Shown here in pieces: positions 16,591 to 24,860 of a DNA stretch of 64,000 bases. The DNA is from an uncultured Roseburia sp. (lineage in GTDB: Bacteria; Bacillota; Clostridia; Lachnospirales; Lachnospiraceae), in NCBI GenBank assembly GCA_946002055.1, contig CAMFYL010000006.1, forward strand, positions 27,578-91,577, in the 5' to 3' direction. The first letter of the stretch is position 1; every line of letters starts with the position of its first letter. The position numbers and the translations under genes were made by a program. Under the pieces are notes generated by a model. It was given only the letters and a program-made list of their open reading frames with translations. It had not been told where the DNA came from and made no database searches.

Positions 16591-17304
16591 TCAAACGCCA
16601 AATTCATTCATCTTGTCAACGATTCTCTGGCGAACCAGCAACGCAATGTCCTGTGTCTTCATATCTTTGTATTCATCATAATAGATTGGTTCCATAAAGA
16701 TAACCTTGGTGGTAACTTTGCCAAGGGATAAGCTGTTAAACGGCTTATAGGAATCAATCAAAGCCACAGGGACAATTGGTGCCTGAGAACGCAAACAACA
16801 CTTAAAACTACCTGGCTTAAACCTCTGTACGTTGTTGCGATTCTTATCATAACCACCTTCAGAGAAAAGAATAAATCTCTTGCCCTGTTTTACCTCTTCT
16901 GTAATCTCATTAATGATGGTAAGATTCTGTCTGACATTATCAAGCTCTAATCGTTTCGCGCCAAGCATATCCACCAGTTCTTTTACCAGGAAACCGTTGG
17001 ACTTAGCCTTGTCCATAACAAAGGTGCATGGGCGCTTATGTGCGTAAATAATGCCTAACGCATCGTACTTGCCCTGATGGTTTGGAAACATAACGTAGCC
17101 ACCCTCCTTAGGCAATAACTCCTCGCCATATACTTCTGTCTCAATCTTACCGGAAGCTTTCATATAATCAATCAGCTTCTGTGCAAAAGCATAACGAACT
17201 TCTTCAGAATAACGTTCTGGGTGCTGAAACATCTTACGCATCTTAGGAACCAGGTATGGTGCTCGACGCAAATTAGCAAGAACAACCAGAATAAAACGAT
17301 ACAT
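16591..17304 (-). CDS. plsC: 1-acyl-sn-glycerol-3-phosphate acyltransferase (PlsC family)
   Basis: A 237-residue membrane-associated acyltransferase that would acylate lysophosphatidic acid to phosphatidic acid. The acyltransferase signatures are present in slightly unusual form: NHQGKYDALG in place of the common NHxxxxD context, FVMDKAKSN and FILFSEGGYDKNR. ATG 17304 is chosen because AAGGGAGAG lies upstream; an in-frame start at 17364 would overlap the promoter. The substrate is inferred from family only. Confidence 0.88.
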   Translation of the reverse strand: MYRFILVVLANLRRAPYLVPKMRKMFQHPERYSEEVRYAFAQKLIDYMKASGKIETEVYGEELLPKEGGYVMFPNHQGKYDALGIIYAHKRPCTFVMDKAKSNGFLVKELVDMLGAKRLELDNVRQNLTIINEITEEVKQGKRFILFSEGGYDKNRNNVQRFKPGSFKCCLRSQAPIVPVALIDSYKPFNSLSLGKVTTKVIFMEPIYYDEYKDMKTQDIALLVRQRIVDKMNEFGV

Positions 17305-17335
17305 ATCTAACTTCTCTCCCTTATATAATAAGTAA

Positions 17336-17364
17336 ATTATAATAATAAAAGAGACAAAAAACAA
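17336..17364 (-). promoter_or_regulatory. Candidate promoter of plsC
   Basis: On the minus strand TTGTTT (17364-17359) and TATAAT (17341-17336) have a 17-base spacer, 32 bases before the plsC ATG. Confidence 0.5.
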
Positions 17365-17382
17365 CCATAATCCGTGGAAAAA

Positions 17383-17733
17383 CTACTTAATTTCAGCAGA
17401 ATAATATGGAATAGTTAAATACTGACCGCTGTGGATTTCATCCCCCTGTAAATGGTTAATCTCCTTAACTTCAGCAATATATTCATTGCAATCCACATAT
17501 GCTGTTGCACCGTATTCTTCGGCTAATGCCCATAGGGAATCTCCTTCTTGGATCTCAATGCTGGTATAGTACTTAAAGCTCTCATGTTCTTCCTTAGCAC
17601 TGGAGTTCATAACAAATACGCATGTTGCCATAGAAACAGCAACCATCATAGCTGCAATGAAAAAATTGCGTCTATATCTGGCTATTCTTACACATCTCTT
17701 CTGGTTTCTCACACTTCCTCTACTCTCTCTCAT
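17383..17733 (-). CDS. LysM-domain membrane protein, probable SOS division inhibitor (YneA-like)
   Basis: A 116-residue protein with a basic N-terminus, one transmembrane segment (RNFFIAAMMVAVSMATCVFVM, about residues 22-42) and an extracellular LysM-like domain (YTSIEIQEGDSLWALAEEYG to SGQYLTIPYY). Size, topology and divergent position next to lexA match YneA of Bacillus, which blocks division during DNA damage. The promoter carries LexA-like boxes, supporting SOS control. ATG 17733 has GAAAGAGAG upstream. The function is inferred from context; the sequence itself is poorly conserved. Confidence 0.75.
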   Translation of the reverse strand: MRESRGSVRNQKRCVRIARYRRNFFIAAMMVAVSMATCVFVMNSSAKEEHESFKYYTSIEIQEGDSLWALAEEYGATAYVDCNEYIAEVKEINHLQGDEIHSGQYLTIPYYSAEIK

Positions 17734-17769
17734 ATCGTTCTCTCTTTCTATTCTGCACAAATGTATAAC

Positions 17770-17783
17770 CGAACCTCTGTTCT
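17770..17783. promoter_or_regulatory. LexA operator 1
   Basis: CGAACCTCTGTTCT matches the Gram-positive LexA box CGAACnnnnGTTCG at all but the last base of the two half-sites. It lies just downstream of the -10 of the LysM gene promoter, where a bound repressor would block transcription. Confidence 0.7.
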
Positions 17784-17789
17784 GATTTG

Positions 17790-17818
17790 ATGTTACAACA
17801 AGAACAAATGTTTGTCAA
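17790..17818 (-). promoter_or_regulatory. Sigma-A promoter of the LysM (YneA-like) gene
   Basis: On the minus strand a consensus TTGACA (17818-17813) and TAACAT (17795-17790) with a 17-base spacer. A LexA-like box lies within the spacer. Confidence 0.7.
17801..17814. promoter_or_regulatory. LexA operator 2
   Basis: AGAACAAATGTTTG carries both half-site cores (GAAC and GTTtG) of the Gram-positive LexA box and sits between the -35 and -10 of the LysM gene promoter. Confidence 0.65.
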
Positions 17819-17827
17819 CACATTTTT

Positions 17828-17841
17828 CGAACATATTTTCG
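17828..17841. promoter_or_regulatory. LexA operator 3
   Basis: CGAACATATTTTCG has a perfect left half-site and one mismatch in the right half (TTTCG for GTTCG). It lies 10 bases upstream of the lexA -35 element, suited to autoregulation. Confidence 0.6.
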
Positions 17842-17851
17842 GAAAGTATGT

Positions 17852-17880
17852 TTGCTTTTTTTATTTCCATATGATATATT
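17852..17880 (+). promoter_or_regulatory. Promoter of lexA
   Basis: TTGCTT (17852-17857) and TATATT (17875-17880), 17-base spacer, 35 bases before the lexA ATG. Confidence 0.6.
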
Positions 17881-17915
17881 GAATGTAAGAAAAGATACAG
17901 ATAAGGAGATGTCTT

Positions 17916-18530
17916 ATGGAGTACGGTAGAATATCTGATAAGCAGAGAGAGATTCTCGAGTATATGAAACAGGAGATTCTGAATAAGGGATACCCGCCAA
18001 CGGTTCGTGAACTTTGTGATGCAGTCCATTTAAAGTCCACTTCTTCTATTCATTCTCACCTTGAGACTTTAGAGAAGAATGGTTACATTCGCAGAGATCC
18101 TTCCAAACCTCGTGCTATCGAGATTGTAGACGATAATTTCAATCTCACGAGACGAGAGGTGGTCAATGTTCCTATTGTAGGTTCCATTGCTGCCGGACAG
18201 CCGCTGCTTGCTATCCAGAACATTGATAACTACTTCCCTATTCCGGCCGAGTATATGCCCAATCAGAACACCTTTATGCTGAAGGTTAAGGGTGAAAGCA
18301 TGATCAATGCAGGAATATTTGATGGTGATGTGATCCTTGTAAAGCAACAATCAACTGCTAAGAACGGGGAAATGGTGGCAGCTTTAGTTGAGGACTCTGC
18401 CACGGTTAAGACATTTTATAAGGAAGACGGACACATCCGCCTACAACCGGAAAATGACAATATGGACCCAATTATTGTTCCCGATTGTCAGATTCTTGGT
18501 GTTGTATTCGGTGTTTTCCGTTTCTTCTAA
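17916..18530 (+). CDS. lexA: LexA repressor
   Basis: LexA (204 residues) represses SOS genes and cleaves itself when RecA is activated. Residues 1-70 form the winged helix (STSSIHSHLETLEKNGYIRR). The cleavage site Ala93-Gly94 (SIAAGQP), catalytic Ser128 (KGESM) and Lys165 (ATVKTF) are all present. The ATG has AAGGAGATG upstream. It is transcribed divergently from the LysM gene across three LexA-like boxes. It is one of only two + strand genes beyond 15.3 kb. Confidence 0.98.
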   Translation: MEYGRISDKQREILEYMKQEILNKGYPPTVRELCDAVHLKSTSSIHSHLETLEKNGYIRRDPSKPRAIEIVDDNFNLTRREVVNVPIVGSIAAGQPLLAIQNIDNYFPIPAEYMPNQNTFMLKVKGESMINAGIFDGDVILVKQQSTAKNGEMVAALVEDSATVKTFYKEDGHIRLQPENDNMDPIIVPDCQILGVVFGVFRFF

Positions 18531-18539
18531 TCGTTTTCA

Positions 18540-19442
18540 TCATAGAATATGCAACAGATGCTGGAAGTACTCCGGAAGGGGTGCTTCCACTTCTATATAC
18601 TCTCCTGTTGTCGGATGTATAAAGCCAATGATAGCTGCGTGAAGTGTTTGTCCCTCCAGATGGAAGGGGCATTTTTTGGTTCCATACACTTCATCGCCCA
18701 GCAATGGATGCCCTATACTAGCCATATGGACACGAATCTGGTGTGTTCTACCGGTCTCTAACTTAAATTCCATATAAGTATATTTATCAAAGCGTTTAAG
18801 TACACGATAATGGGTGATGGCGTCCTTTCCATTACGCTCATTAATGGACATTTTCTTTCGGTCTATAGGATGCCTTCCGATTGGCGCGTGAATCGTGCCC
18901 TCCTCGTCCGATACGGTCCCAACCACAATTCCTCTATAGATTCGATTTACAGAGTGTTCCTTAATCTGCTCAGCAATATGGTTGTGTGCAATATCATTTT
19001 TACAGACAATCAGTGAACCGGTGGTGTCCCGATCAATGCGATGTACAATACCGGGGCGAAGCTCTCCGTTGATTCCGGAAAGGGAATCTTTACAGTGAAA
19101 CATAACTGCATTTACAAGAGTTCCGGACAAATGACCCGGTGCAGGGTGCACTACCATACCCTTTGGTTTGTTTACCACCAGCAAATCCTCATCTTCATAT
19201 AAAATATCAAGAGGAATGTCCTCTGCAACAATGCTAACGCCCACTGGTTCAGGGCTGTTGTAGACAATCTCATCCCCTGCACAAACAGTATAGCTGGGTT
19301 TTATATTTTCCCCATTCACTTTGGCGTGGCCGTCTTTGATATGCTTCTGTAGAGAACTCCGAGACGTATGTTCTTCCATTTGACTTAAAAATACATCAAG
19401 CCGAAGACCTTCCTGCTCCGGCTCAACAAAATAATTGCTCAT
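18540..19442 (-). CDS. RluA-family 23S/16S rRNA pseudouridine synthase (RluD-like)
   Basis: A 300-residue pseudouridine synthase. An N-terminal S4 RNA-binding domain (residues about 13-75, RLDVFLSQ...GHAKVNGENIKPSYTVCAGDEI) precedes the catalytic domain with RIDRDTTGSLIVC, which contains the catalytic Asp. The later TGRTHQIRVHMASIGHPLLG is typical. The exact target uridines are not deducible. It is the last gene of the lspA-aroB-ylmH-sepF cluster, starting 3 bases after lspA, and ends 9 bases from the convergent lexA. Confidence 0.94.
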   Translation of the reverse strand: MSNYFVEPEQEGLRLDVFLSQMEEHTSRSSLQKHIKDGHAKVNGENIKPSYTVCAGDEIVYNSPEPVGVSIVAEDIPLDILYEDEDLLVVNKPKGMVVHPAPGHLSGTLVNAVMFHCKDSLSGINGELRPGIVHRIDRDTTGSLIVCKNDIAHNHIAEQIKEHSVNRIYRGIVVGTVSDEEGTIHAPIGRHPIDRKKMSINERNGKDAITHYRVLKRFDKYTYMEFKLETGRTHQIRVHMASIGHPLLGDEVYGTKKCPFHLEGQTLHAAIIGFIHPTTGEYIEVEAPLPEYFQHLLHIL

Positions 19443-19445
19443 ATA

Positions 19446-19982
19446 TTACCTCTCAATGGATGATTTTTTCCAAAACTTCATCTTATCCATAATCACCGAC
19501 AAATCTTCATCGGAATATACAAATAAAATCAATAAAAATAGAACAACCACACTGCATGTCACATAAATATCCGCCACATTAAACACAGGGAAATTGATAA
19601 GGGAAACGTAGATAAAATCAATGACATATTGATACAATACCCTGTCTATAAAATTACCAATAGCCCCTGCAATCAAGAAAATCAAAACAATGCGAAGCAA
19701 ATGAAATTTCTTATCTTTTGGCAAGCGAACAAACAGCAGCGCCATAAACACACACAAGATCGGCGTCAAAAGGTAGAACAACCACATTTTGTTTTCTAAC
19801 AGAGAAAAGGCTGCACCTGTGTTCTCTAAATAATGTAACTGCAGCACTCCAGGAATCAATGCGATATCCCTATCTCCTGCCAAATAGGTTACAGCCAACT
19901 GTTTGCTGAATTGATCTAAGTACACCAGTAAAGCAGTTGATAGAAATCCCATGATACATATAGAAATTTTTGATTTATTCAT
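19446..19982 (-). CDS. lspA: Lipoprotein signal peptidase (signal peptidase II)
   Basis: LspA cleaves prolipoprotein signal peptides at the diacylglyceryl cysteine. The 178-residue membrane protein has four hydrophobic helices and the two catalytic Asp regions, IGNFIDRVL and FNVADIYVT. ATG 19982 is preferred because AAAGGTAGG lies about 9 bases upstream; an in-frame TTG at 19988 is too close to it. A substrate candidate in this window is the lipobox-bearing carboxypeptidase at 24859-25839. Confidence 0.95.
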   Translation of the reverse strand: MNKSKISICIMGFLSTALLVYLDQFSKQLAVTYLAGDRDIALIPGVLQLHYLENTGAAFSLLENKMWLFYLLTPILCVFMALLFVRLPKDKKFHLLRIVLIFLIAGAIGNFIDRVLYQYVIDFIYVSLINFPVFNVADIYVTCSVVVLFLLILFVYSDEDLSVIMDKMKFWKKSSIER

Positions 19983-19997
19983 AAGCAACGCCTACCT

Positions 19998-21089
19998 TTA
20001 TTCTAATATGGTGCCAATGGCATCTAGCAGCATCTCATCATTATAACTCTTATCAATCACTGCCTCTCCCACGGAATCCAATACAACAAAATTGATTTGA
20101 CCCCCATCCATTTTCTTATCGGATTTGGTGGCTTCTAATATAGCTTTCGCATCGTAACCAGCCACCTTTGTGGGCAGGCCAAAGCTTTCTATGGTGCGCA
20201 GAATATCTTCATATACAGCCGAAACCATTCCATGATTGACGCTGGACAAATATGCTGCAGCTCCCATACCAATAGCAACACATTGACCGTGGTATAATGA
20301 AAAGTCTGAAAGCTTCTCCACAGCATGTCCAATGGTGTGACCAAAATTCAAATGAGCACGAATGCCATGTTCTTTGGGATCTTCTTCCACAACTGCTTTT
20401 TTTGTTTTGCAGCTTATATATATCATCTCTTCCAAAGTAGCATCATCTAATGCCAAAATAGACTCCTTATGGTCTTTCAACCACTGATAATATGCAGCAT
20501 CCTTAATCAATCCATACTTGATGACTTCTCCCATACCGGATTGAAATTGCACTTGGGGAAGAGAATACAACACAGCTGTATTCATATACACCATTCTAGG
20601 CATATAAAAGGCTCCCACCATATTTTTAAAACGGGAAAAATCCACTCCGGTTTTGCCTCCAATGCTGCTATCAACCTGTGAAAGCAAGGTTGTTGGCACT
20701 TGAATAAAGTCAATACCACGCAAAAATGTGGCGGCGGCGAATCCGGTCAGATCACCAACCACCCCACCGCCCAATGCAATGAGTAAATCTTTGCGGTCAA
20801 ATCGGTTATTAATTAATTTTAAATATAATTTCTCAACTGTATCTAGATTTTTAGAGGCTTCTCCAGATGGAAAAATAAATGAAATTACATCAAAAAATTG
20901 ATTTTTGCAAATTTTTATCATTTCATTTAAGTATAAATTTGCCACGTCAGAATCAGTTACAATACAAACTTTTTTGTGATTTGCCCCTTCTAACGAACGA
21001 TAATGCTCTATGAAACGATCAAATGATTGTTCTAAATGTATCGGATAACAAAACGCACCCTCATACATAATATCTAACTGTTTTGACAT
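19998..21089 (-). CDS. aroB: 3-dehydroquinate synthase
   Basis: AroB (363 residues) converts DAHP to 3-dehydroquinate in the shikimate pathway, using NAD+ and a divalent metal. Visible are the NAD-binding block ALGGGVVGDLTGFAAATFLRG, IQVPTTLLSQVDSSIGGKTG, and the metal-ligand segments including HLNFGHTIGHAVE and LYHGQCVAIGM. It lies in the cell-division cluster between ylmH and lspA. The ATG has GGAGAAG upstream. Confidence 0.98.
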   Translation of the reverse strand: MSKQLDIMYEGAFCYPIHLEQSFDRFIEHYRSLEGANHKKVCIVTDSDVANLYLNEMIKICKNQFFDVISFIFPSGEASKNLDTVEKLYLKLINNRFDRKDLLIALGGGVVGDLTGFAAATFLRGIDFIQVPTTLLSQVDSSIGGKTGVDFSRFKNMVGAFYMPRMVYMNTAVLYSLPQVQFQSGMGEVIKYGLIKDAAYYQWLKDHKESILALDDATLEEMIYISCKTKKAVVEEDPKEHGIRAHLNFGHTIGHAVEKLSDFSLYHGQCVAIGMGAAAYLSSVNHGMVSAVYEDILRTIESFGLPTKVAGYDAKAILEATKSDKKMDGGQINFVVLDSVGEAVIDKSYNDEMLLDAIGTILE

Positions 21090-21099
21090 AACTTCTCCT

Positions 21100-21852
21100 T
21101 TATTTATACCATTGGTATGACAACCAAATTCTACCTTTTTTTGTCATTCCGCCAATTTCGGTAACACGAATCTTCCCATACCCTCTCAGAGAGATGATAT
21201 TTCCTTCTAAAAGCTTGGCGCTGTAATTGGAAATCATTTTCCCGTCAATAAATACATTTTCTGCCAAGATATACTCCGTGGCTTTTGAACGGGACAACCT
21301 GCATACATGGGAAACAAAAGCATCTAAACGATTGGACGAAATATTTCCTCTGGCATCCTCAAACTCCGGTGAAACAGACACTTCCTGCGCCATATGCATC
21401 TGTCCTATCACCTGCGTACGCTTAATTTGTGATAATTCCTCTAAAAGATAGGATGATATCTTCTGGTGACAAAAAACAAAAATTTCCTTCTTCTGGAATA
21501 GTATATCTCCAATCAAGCTGCGCTCAATACCAAGATGCATAATAGCCCCCAGCACATCCCGATGAGATAGATCCTGGGCGAATTTCTCGCTGACAGGCCG
21601 GTATTGAATGCAAGAAATGGGAAACTCCCAATTATAATAAAGAGCATCAGGCTGGAATGCTACCATCTGACGCTCTGCACCTTCATAACCTCCAAACAAT
21701 GTAACCCTTGTGGCAAGCACATCTTTACATTGTAATAACAGGTTAATCTCATTCATATTTAAAAAATCACTAAATAAGACAATTCCTTTTCTGTCAGCCT
21801 GATTAGACAAATCTTCAAATCTTCGAGTAACATCGTAGTCATCACGATTCAT
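21100..21852 (-). CDS. ylmH: YlmH-family S4-domain RNA-binding protein
   Basis: A 250-residue protein related to YlmH of Gram-positive division clusters; YlmH has been tied to cell division and to rescue of stalled 50S-peptidyl-tRNA complexes. It has an N-terminal alpha/beta domain and a C-terminal S4 domain (residues about 170-235, LDAFVSHVCRLSRSKATEYI, ISNYSAKLLEGNIISLRGYG). ATG 21852 follows the sepF stop by one base (TAAGATG). It has only a weak Shine-Dalgarno, suggesting translational coupling. Confidence 0.9.
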   Translation of the reverse strand: MNRDDYDVTRRFEDLSNQADRKGIVLFSDFLNMNEINLLLQCKDVLATRVTLFGGYEGAERQMVAFQPDALYYNWEFPISCIQYRPVSEKFAQDLSHRDVLGAIMHLGIERSLIGDILFQKKEIFVFCHQKISSYLLEELSQIKRTQVIGQMHMAQEVSVSPEFEDARGNISSNRLDAFVSHVCRLSRSKATEYILAENVFIDGKMISNYSAKLLEGNIISLRGYGKIRVTEIGGMTKKGRIWLSYQWYK

Positions 21853-21853
21853 C

Positions 21854-22417
21854 TTAAAAACCTGTCTGAATACCAGAGAAGTCAAATGCATCTACAATAC
21901 CCTGCAAATCCCCTGAAATATCAACGGAAGCAGGTGTGATAATGAAAATGTAGTTGCTTACCTTCTGCAGGTTACCATCAATTGCGTAACAAGAACCAGA
22001 TGTGAAATCAATGATTCTCTGTGCAAGTCCCAAATCAAGACCTTCCATATTCAAAATAACAGTACGATCAGCCAATAATGTCTCTGAAATCTCTCTCGCA
22101 TCCTCAAAGCTGGATGGTTTAATTACGCAAACTTCCATACTAACGTTCCCCTTTCTGCCGCCTCTCATTGGTGTAATCTTAGGTGATGGCTTCGCTACGG
22201 GGCGTTCCTTTGCAGGAGTTGCAACAGCCCTAGGAGCTTTCTCTTCAGGTTCATCGTCTATATCTTTTCTTTTGCCAAACATATGAAAGATGGACTTAGA
22301 GTCTTCATCCTCGTAGTCGTCATCGTCGTACTCCTCATCATACATCTCGTCATCATAATATTCTTCATCATCTTCCGGAAGCTTCATCACGTCCAACATA
22401 CGATCAAAAAATGCCAT
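21854..22417 (-). CDS. sepF: Cell division protein SepF
   Basis: SepF (187 residues) polymerises and anchors FtsZ to the membrane. The N-terminal amphipathic helix MAFFDRMLDVMKL is the membrane anchor. Next is an unusually acidic, Tyr-rich linker (residues about 16-42), then a basic Pro/Ala region, then the SepF core (VCVIKPSSFEDAREISETLL to GSCYAIDG and FIITP). Its position before ylmH and after yggS is the classical order. The ATG has AAGGAGAAC upstream. Confidence 0.96.
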   Translation of the reverse strand: MAFFDRMLDVMKLPEDDEEYYDDEMYDEEYDDDDYEDEDSKSIFHMFGKRKDIDDEPEEKAPRAVATPAKERPVAKPSPKITPMRGGRKGNVSMEVCVIKPSSFEDAREISETLLADRTVILNMEGLDLGLAQRIIDFTSGSCYAIDGNLQKVSNYIFIITPASVDISGDLQGIVDAFDFSGIQTGF

Positions 22418-22437
22418 GATTGTTCTCCTTAAAACAA

Positions 22438-23133
22438 TTATACTTTGCTATAGTCTCTCTTGCCAAAGATACCTGTGCCAACACGAACCATAGTAGCACC
22501 CTCTTCAATGGCCACTTCATAATCTCCTGTCATACCCATAGATATAACATCCATATCTACATTATCAATGTTTTGATTCATAATGTCAATAGATAACTCC
22601 TTTATTTTGCGGAAAAACCCTCGATTTTCTTCAGAATCCACAACATATGGTGCTATGGTCATCAGTCCTTTGATTTGAATTCCGTCTAAGGTTGCAATCT
22701 GTTTTACAAGCTCAATAGCATCATCTCTTGTAACGCCAAATTTTGTCTCTTCCTCTGCAATATTCACTTCCACAAGGATGGGAACTACAATTCCACGCTT
22801 CTTTGCCTGGATATTAATCTCCTCTGCCAAACGAAAACTGTCCACGGAATGAATTAGTGCCACTTTGTCAACAATATATTTCACTTTATTGCGCTGTAAA
22901 TGGCCAATCATATGCCACTTAATATCCTCTGGCATTCTTTCCATTTTATCGCACATTTCCTGCACTTTGTTTTCCCCAAATGTGCGAACACCTGCGTCAT
23001 AAATCTCCATCAAATCTTCCACAGGCTTTGTCTTGCTGACGGCAATTAATGTCACCTCGCTTCGATCTCTCCCTGCCCGTTCACAGGCAGCCTGAATCTT
23101 CTTTTCCACTTCTTGTAAATTCTCTTTTAACAT
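22438..23133 (-). CDS. YggS/YlmE family PLP-binding protein
   Basis: A 231-residue PLP-binding homeostasis protein (PLPBP family) with an alanine-racemase-like barrel. The PLP lysine is in LIAVSKTKPVEDL, and phosphate-binding residues lie in the C-terminal SMGMTGDYEVAIEEGATMVRVG. It has no known enzymatic reaction and buffers PLP and amino/keto acid pools. It lies between the HlyD-like gene and sepF, the usual place for YlmE. Confidence 0.95.
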   Translation of the reverse strand: MLKENLQEVEKKIQAACERAGRDRSEVTLIAVSKTKPVEDLMEIYDAGVRTFGENKVQEMCDKMERMPEDIKWHMIGHLQRNKVKYIVDKVALIHSVDSFRLAEEINIQAKKRGIVVPILVEVNIAEEETKFGVTRDDAIELVKQIATLDGIQIKGLMTIAPYVVDSEENRGFFRKIKELSIDIMNQNIDNVDMDVISMGMTGDYEVAIEEGATMVRVGTGIFGKRDYSKV

Positions 23134-23144
23134 GGTATCACCTC

Positions 23145-24536
23145 TTATCTTTCATTTATCATTTCGTTTTCTTTGATTTGATCTCCCTGAAGAGCAATAT
23201 GATCAAAGCTTGCTATGCCATAGGGGGTACCCTTTTCAATAATTGCATAATCTTCATTCTGATATAATACTTTAATTTGCTTAAAGACGGCATAGCCCTT
23301 ATTCACGTTATATACACCTTTTAACTTATCCGTTTTCGTTCCTATTCGATAAACGACCGGGGAATCCGGCTGTAAAATTTTAGTGTCGGCAGTTACCTTT
23401 TCAGAATCAATATAATACATATCGTCGCTTTCGTAGTACACAGTTGGTACCACAAGTTCCGTTTTGCCATTTTCTCCCTTAATCATAAGGCCGGACGCCT
23501 CTGAATCATTTCCCTTAAAGAAGTATTTCTTCGGGACAGTAAAGAAGGTTTTCTCCACAATGGCAGAATTAGGAATTTTAAGACCTGACTGCTCATCTAG
23601 CATCAGTGCAATATGCACGAAGCGAGAGTTTGCATAACGGGCCACACCATCATCTAGGGACAATATCATATAATAATCCCCATCCCGCTTTTCAATCTCA
23701 CATGCAGCCCATGTGGTGGCATTATCTTCTAAAAAGCGAATCTGAACATAGGCCGTTTCCTCCATTAAAAACTTTTTTGCATTATCCTTGTCAATGGGAA
23801 ACATCAAATTCCATCTATCCGAAGTGATCACCTTATAAACAGCCTGTCCTTCTTTTACCTTATCCTGATACTTTAAATTGGTGACTTTCACATTTTTTGC
23901 GTTAAAAGAGTCCTTTGTCACATCCGAAAGAGATATCCCTTCCATCCCATCGGTCTGGTACACAATGGTTCCCGGAACATGGGCTTTGTAATAGGTAAAC
24001 TTCCCCTGCTGTTGAGCCTGGGTAATCTCTCCTTCCATTTCCTGCAACATATTTACACTGTAATACTGTTGCAAGTCGGAATCTAAATCTGTCTTATATG
24101 CATAGACCTTCTGAAATTTATTGCCATCATAATCATAGATAAAATCTCGAATGGAGGACGTAAGCTTTGTCATATCGCTTTTGGTTAACACATCAAGATT
24201 TTGATTGGAGCCCTTCAGCTTTGCGGTAATTGTACCTGTGGTATCAATAGAGTAAATATTTGTCCGCACTCCCACCTGATCAAAATTGGCAGCGTAATAA
24301 AAAATATCTCCGCTTGTAGGGGCGTTCATTACTTCTTCCTGACGAATCGCCAGCGCCCGATAGGAGGTATCCTTTGCAATGGTTCCCTCTGTAACCTCAT
24401 ATACTGTAATGCTATCTGATGTCAGGTAGGAAAATATGTGAAAGATAACATACAGGACAATAATGCCAAAAATTACAAGACCAATATTTATTTGTATTTG
24501 TTTGTGAAACTTGATGATATTATTGTCTTTTTTCAA
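23145..24536 (-). CDS. HlyD-like membrane-anchored periplasmic-adaptor-type protein
   Basis: A 463-residue protein with one N-terminal transmembrane helix (INIGLVIFGIIVLYVIFHIF, about residues 16-35) and a long external part with beta-barrel and lipoyl-like segments (TEGTIAKDTSYRALAIRQEEVMNAP, SGDIFYYAANFDQVGV). This resembles HlyD-type adaptors, and a protein of this type commonly precedes yggS-sepF in clostridia. No partner ABC transporter is nearby, so a secretion role is not supported; it may act on the division site or envelope. The start is TTG 24536 with TGAGG upstream. Confidence 0.75.
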   Translation of the reverse strand: MKKDNNIIKFHKQIQINIGLVIFGIIVLYVIFHIFSYLTSDSITVYEVTEGTIAKDTSYRALAIRQEEVMNAPTSGDIFYYAANFDQVGVRTNIYSIDTTGTITAKLKGSNQNLDVLTKSDMTKLTSSIRDFIYDYDGNKFQKVYAYKTDLDSDLQQYYSVNMLQEMEGEITQAQQQGKFTYYKAHVPGTIVYQTDGMEGISLSDVTKDSFNAKNVKVTNLKYQDKVKEGQAVYKVITSDRWNLMFPIDKDNAKKFLMEETAYVQIRFLEDNATTWAACEIEKRDGDYYMILSLDDGVARYANSRFVHIALMLDEQSGLKIPNSAIVEKTFFTVPKKYFFKGNDSEASGLMIKGENGKTELVVPTVYYESDDMYYIDSEKVTADTKILQPDSPVVYRIGTKTDKLKGVYNVNKGYAVFKQIKVLYQNEDYAIIEKGTPYGIASFDHIALQGDQIKENEMINER

Positions 24537-24549
24537 TATGATAACCTCA

Positions 24550-24579
24550 TTGAAATTAATAAAATAGTGTCTGTATAAA
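24550..24579 (+). promoter_or_regulatory. Promoter of the DUF378 gene
   Basis: TTGAAA (24550-24555) and TATAAA (24574-24579), 18-base spacer, 39 bases before the ATG. Confidence 0.55.
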
Positions 24580-24618
24580 ATATAACATTTATCACATACT
24601 ACCTTTTATAAAGGAGGT

Positions 24619-24822
24619 ATGAAAATGAAAGGCTTAGATTATACATTACTTACTTTAGTGATTATCGGCGCAATTAACTGGGGGCTCATTGGTTTCTTCC
24701 AGTTTGACCTAGTAGCCTTTATTTTTGGAAATATGTCTTGGCTGTCAAGGATTATATATGCCCTGGTTGGTTTGAGCGGCTTATATATGATTAGCGCATA
24801 CGGTCGTATTCGTTCCAACTAA
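24619..24822 (+). CDS. DUF378 small membrane protein
   Basis: A 67-residue protein with two hydrophobic helices (TLLTLVIIGAINWGLIGFF and LSRIIYALVGLSGLYMISAY). The LVIIGAINWGLIGFFQFDLV motif is typical of DUF378, function unknown. GGAGG precedes the ATG, with ATG 24625 as a possible alternative. It is a single-gene transcription unit with its own promoter and a shared bidirectional terminator. Confidence 0.88.
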   Translation: MKMKGLDYTLLTLVIIGAINWGLIGFFQFDLVAFIFGNMSWLSRIIYALVGLSGLYMISAYGRIRSN

Positions 24823-24830
24823 ATCTTTCA

Positions 24831-24860
24831 AAAAGGTGTTCCTGAGGGAACACCTTTTTT
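24831..24860. terminator. Bidirectional intrinsic terminator
   Basis: AAAGGTGTTCC (24832-24842) pairs perfectly with GGAACACCTTT (24847-24857) around TGAG. A-run and T-run flanks make it effective on both strands. It serves the DUF378 gene (+) and the carboxypeptidase gene (-), whose stop codon overlaps the T tract. Confidence 0.85.

Noticed and set aside
17841..17854. Fourth LexA-like box (GGAAAGTATGTTTG)
   Set aside because: Only the right half-site fits; the left half lacks the GAAC core, so I did not count it.
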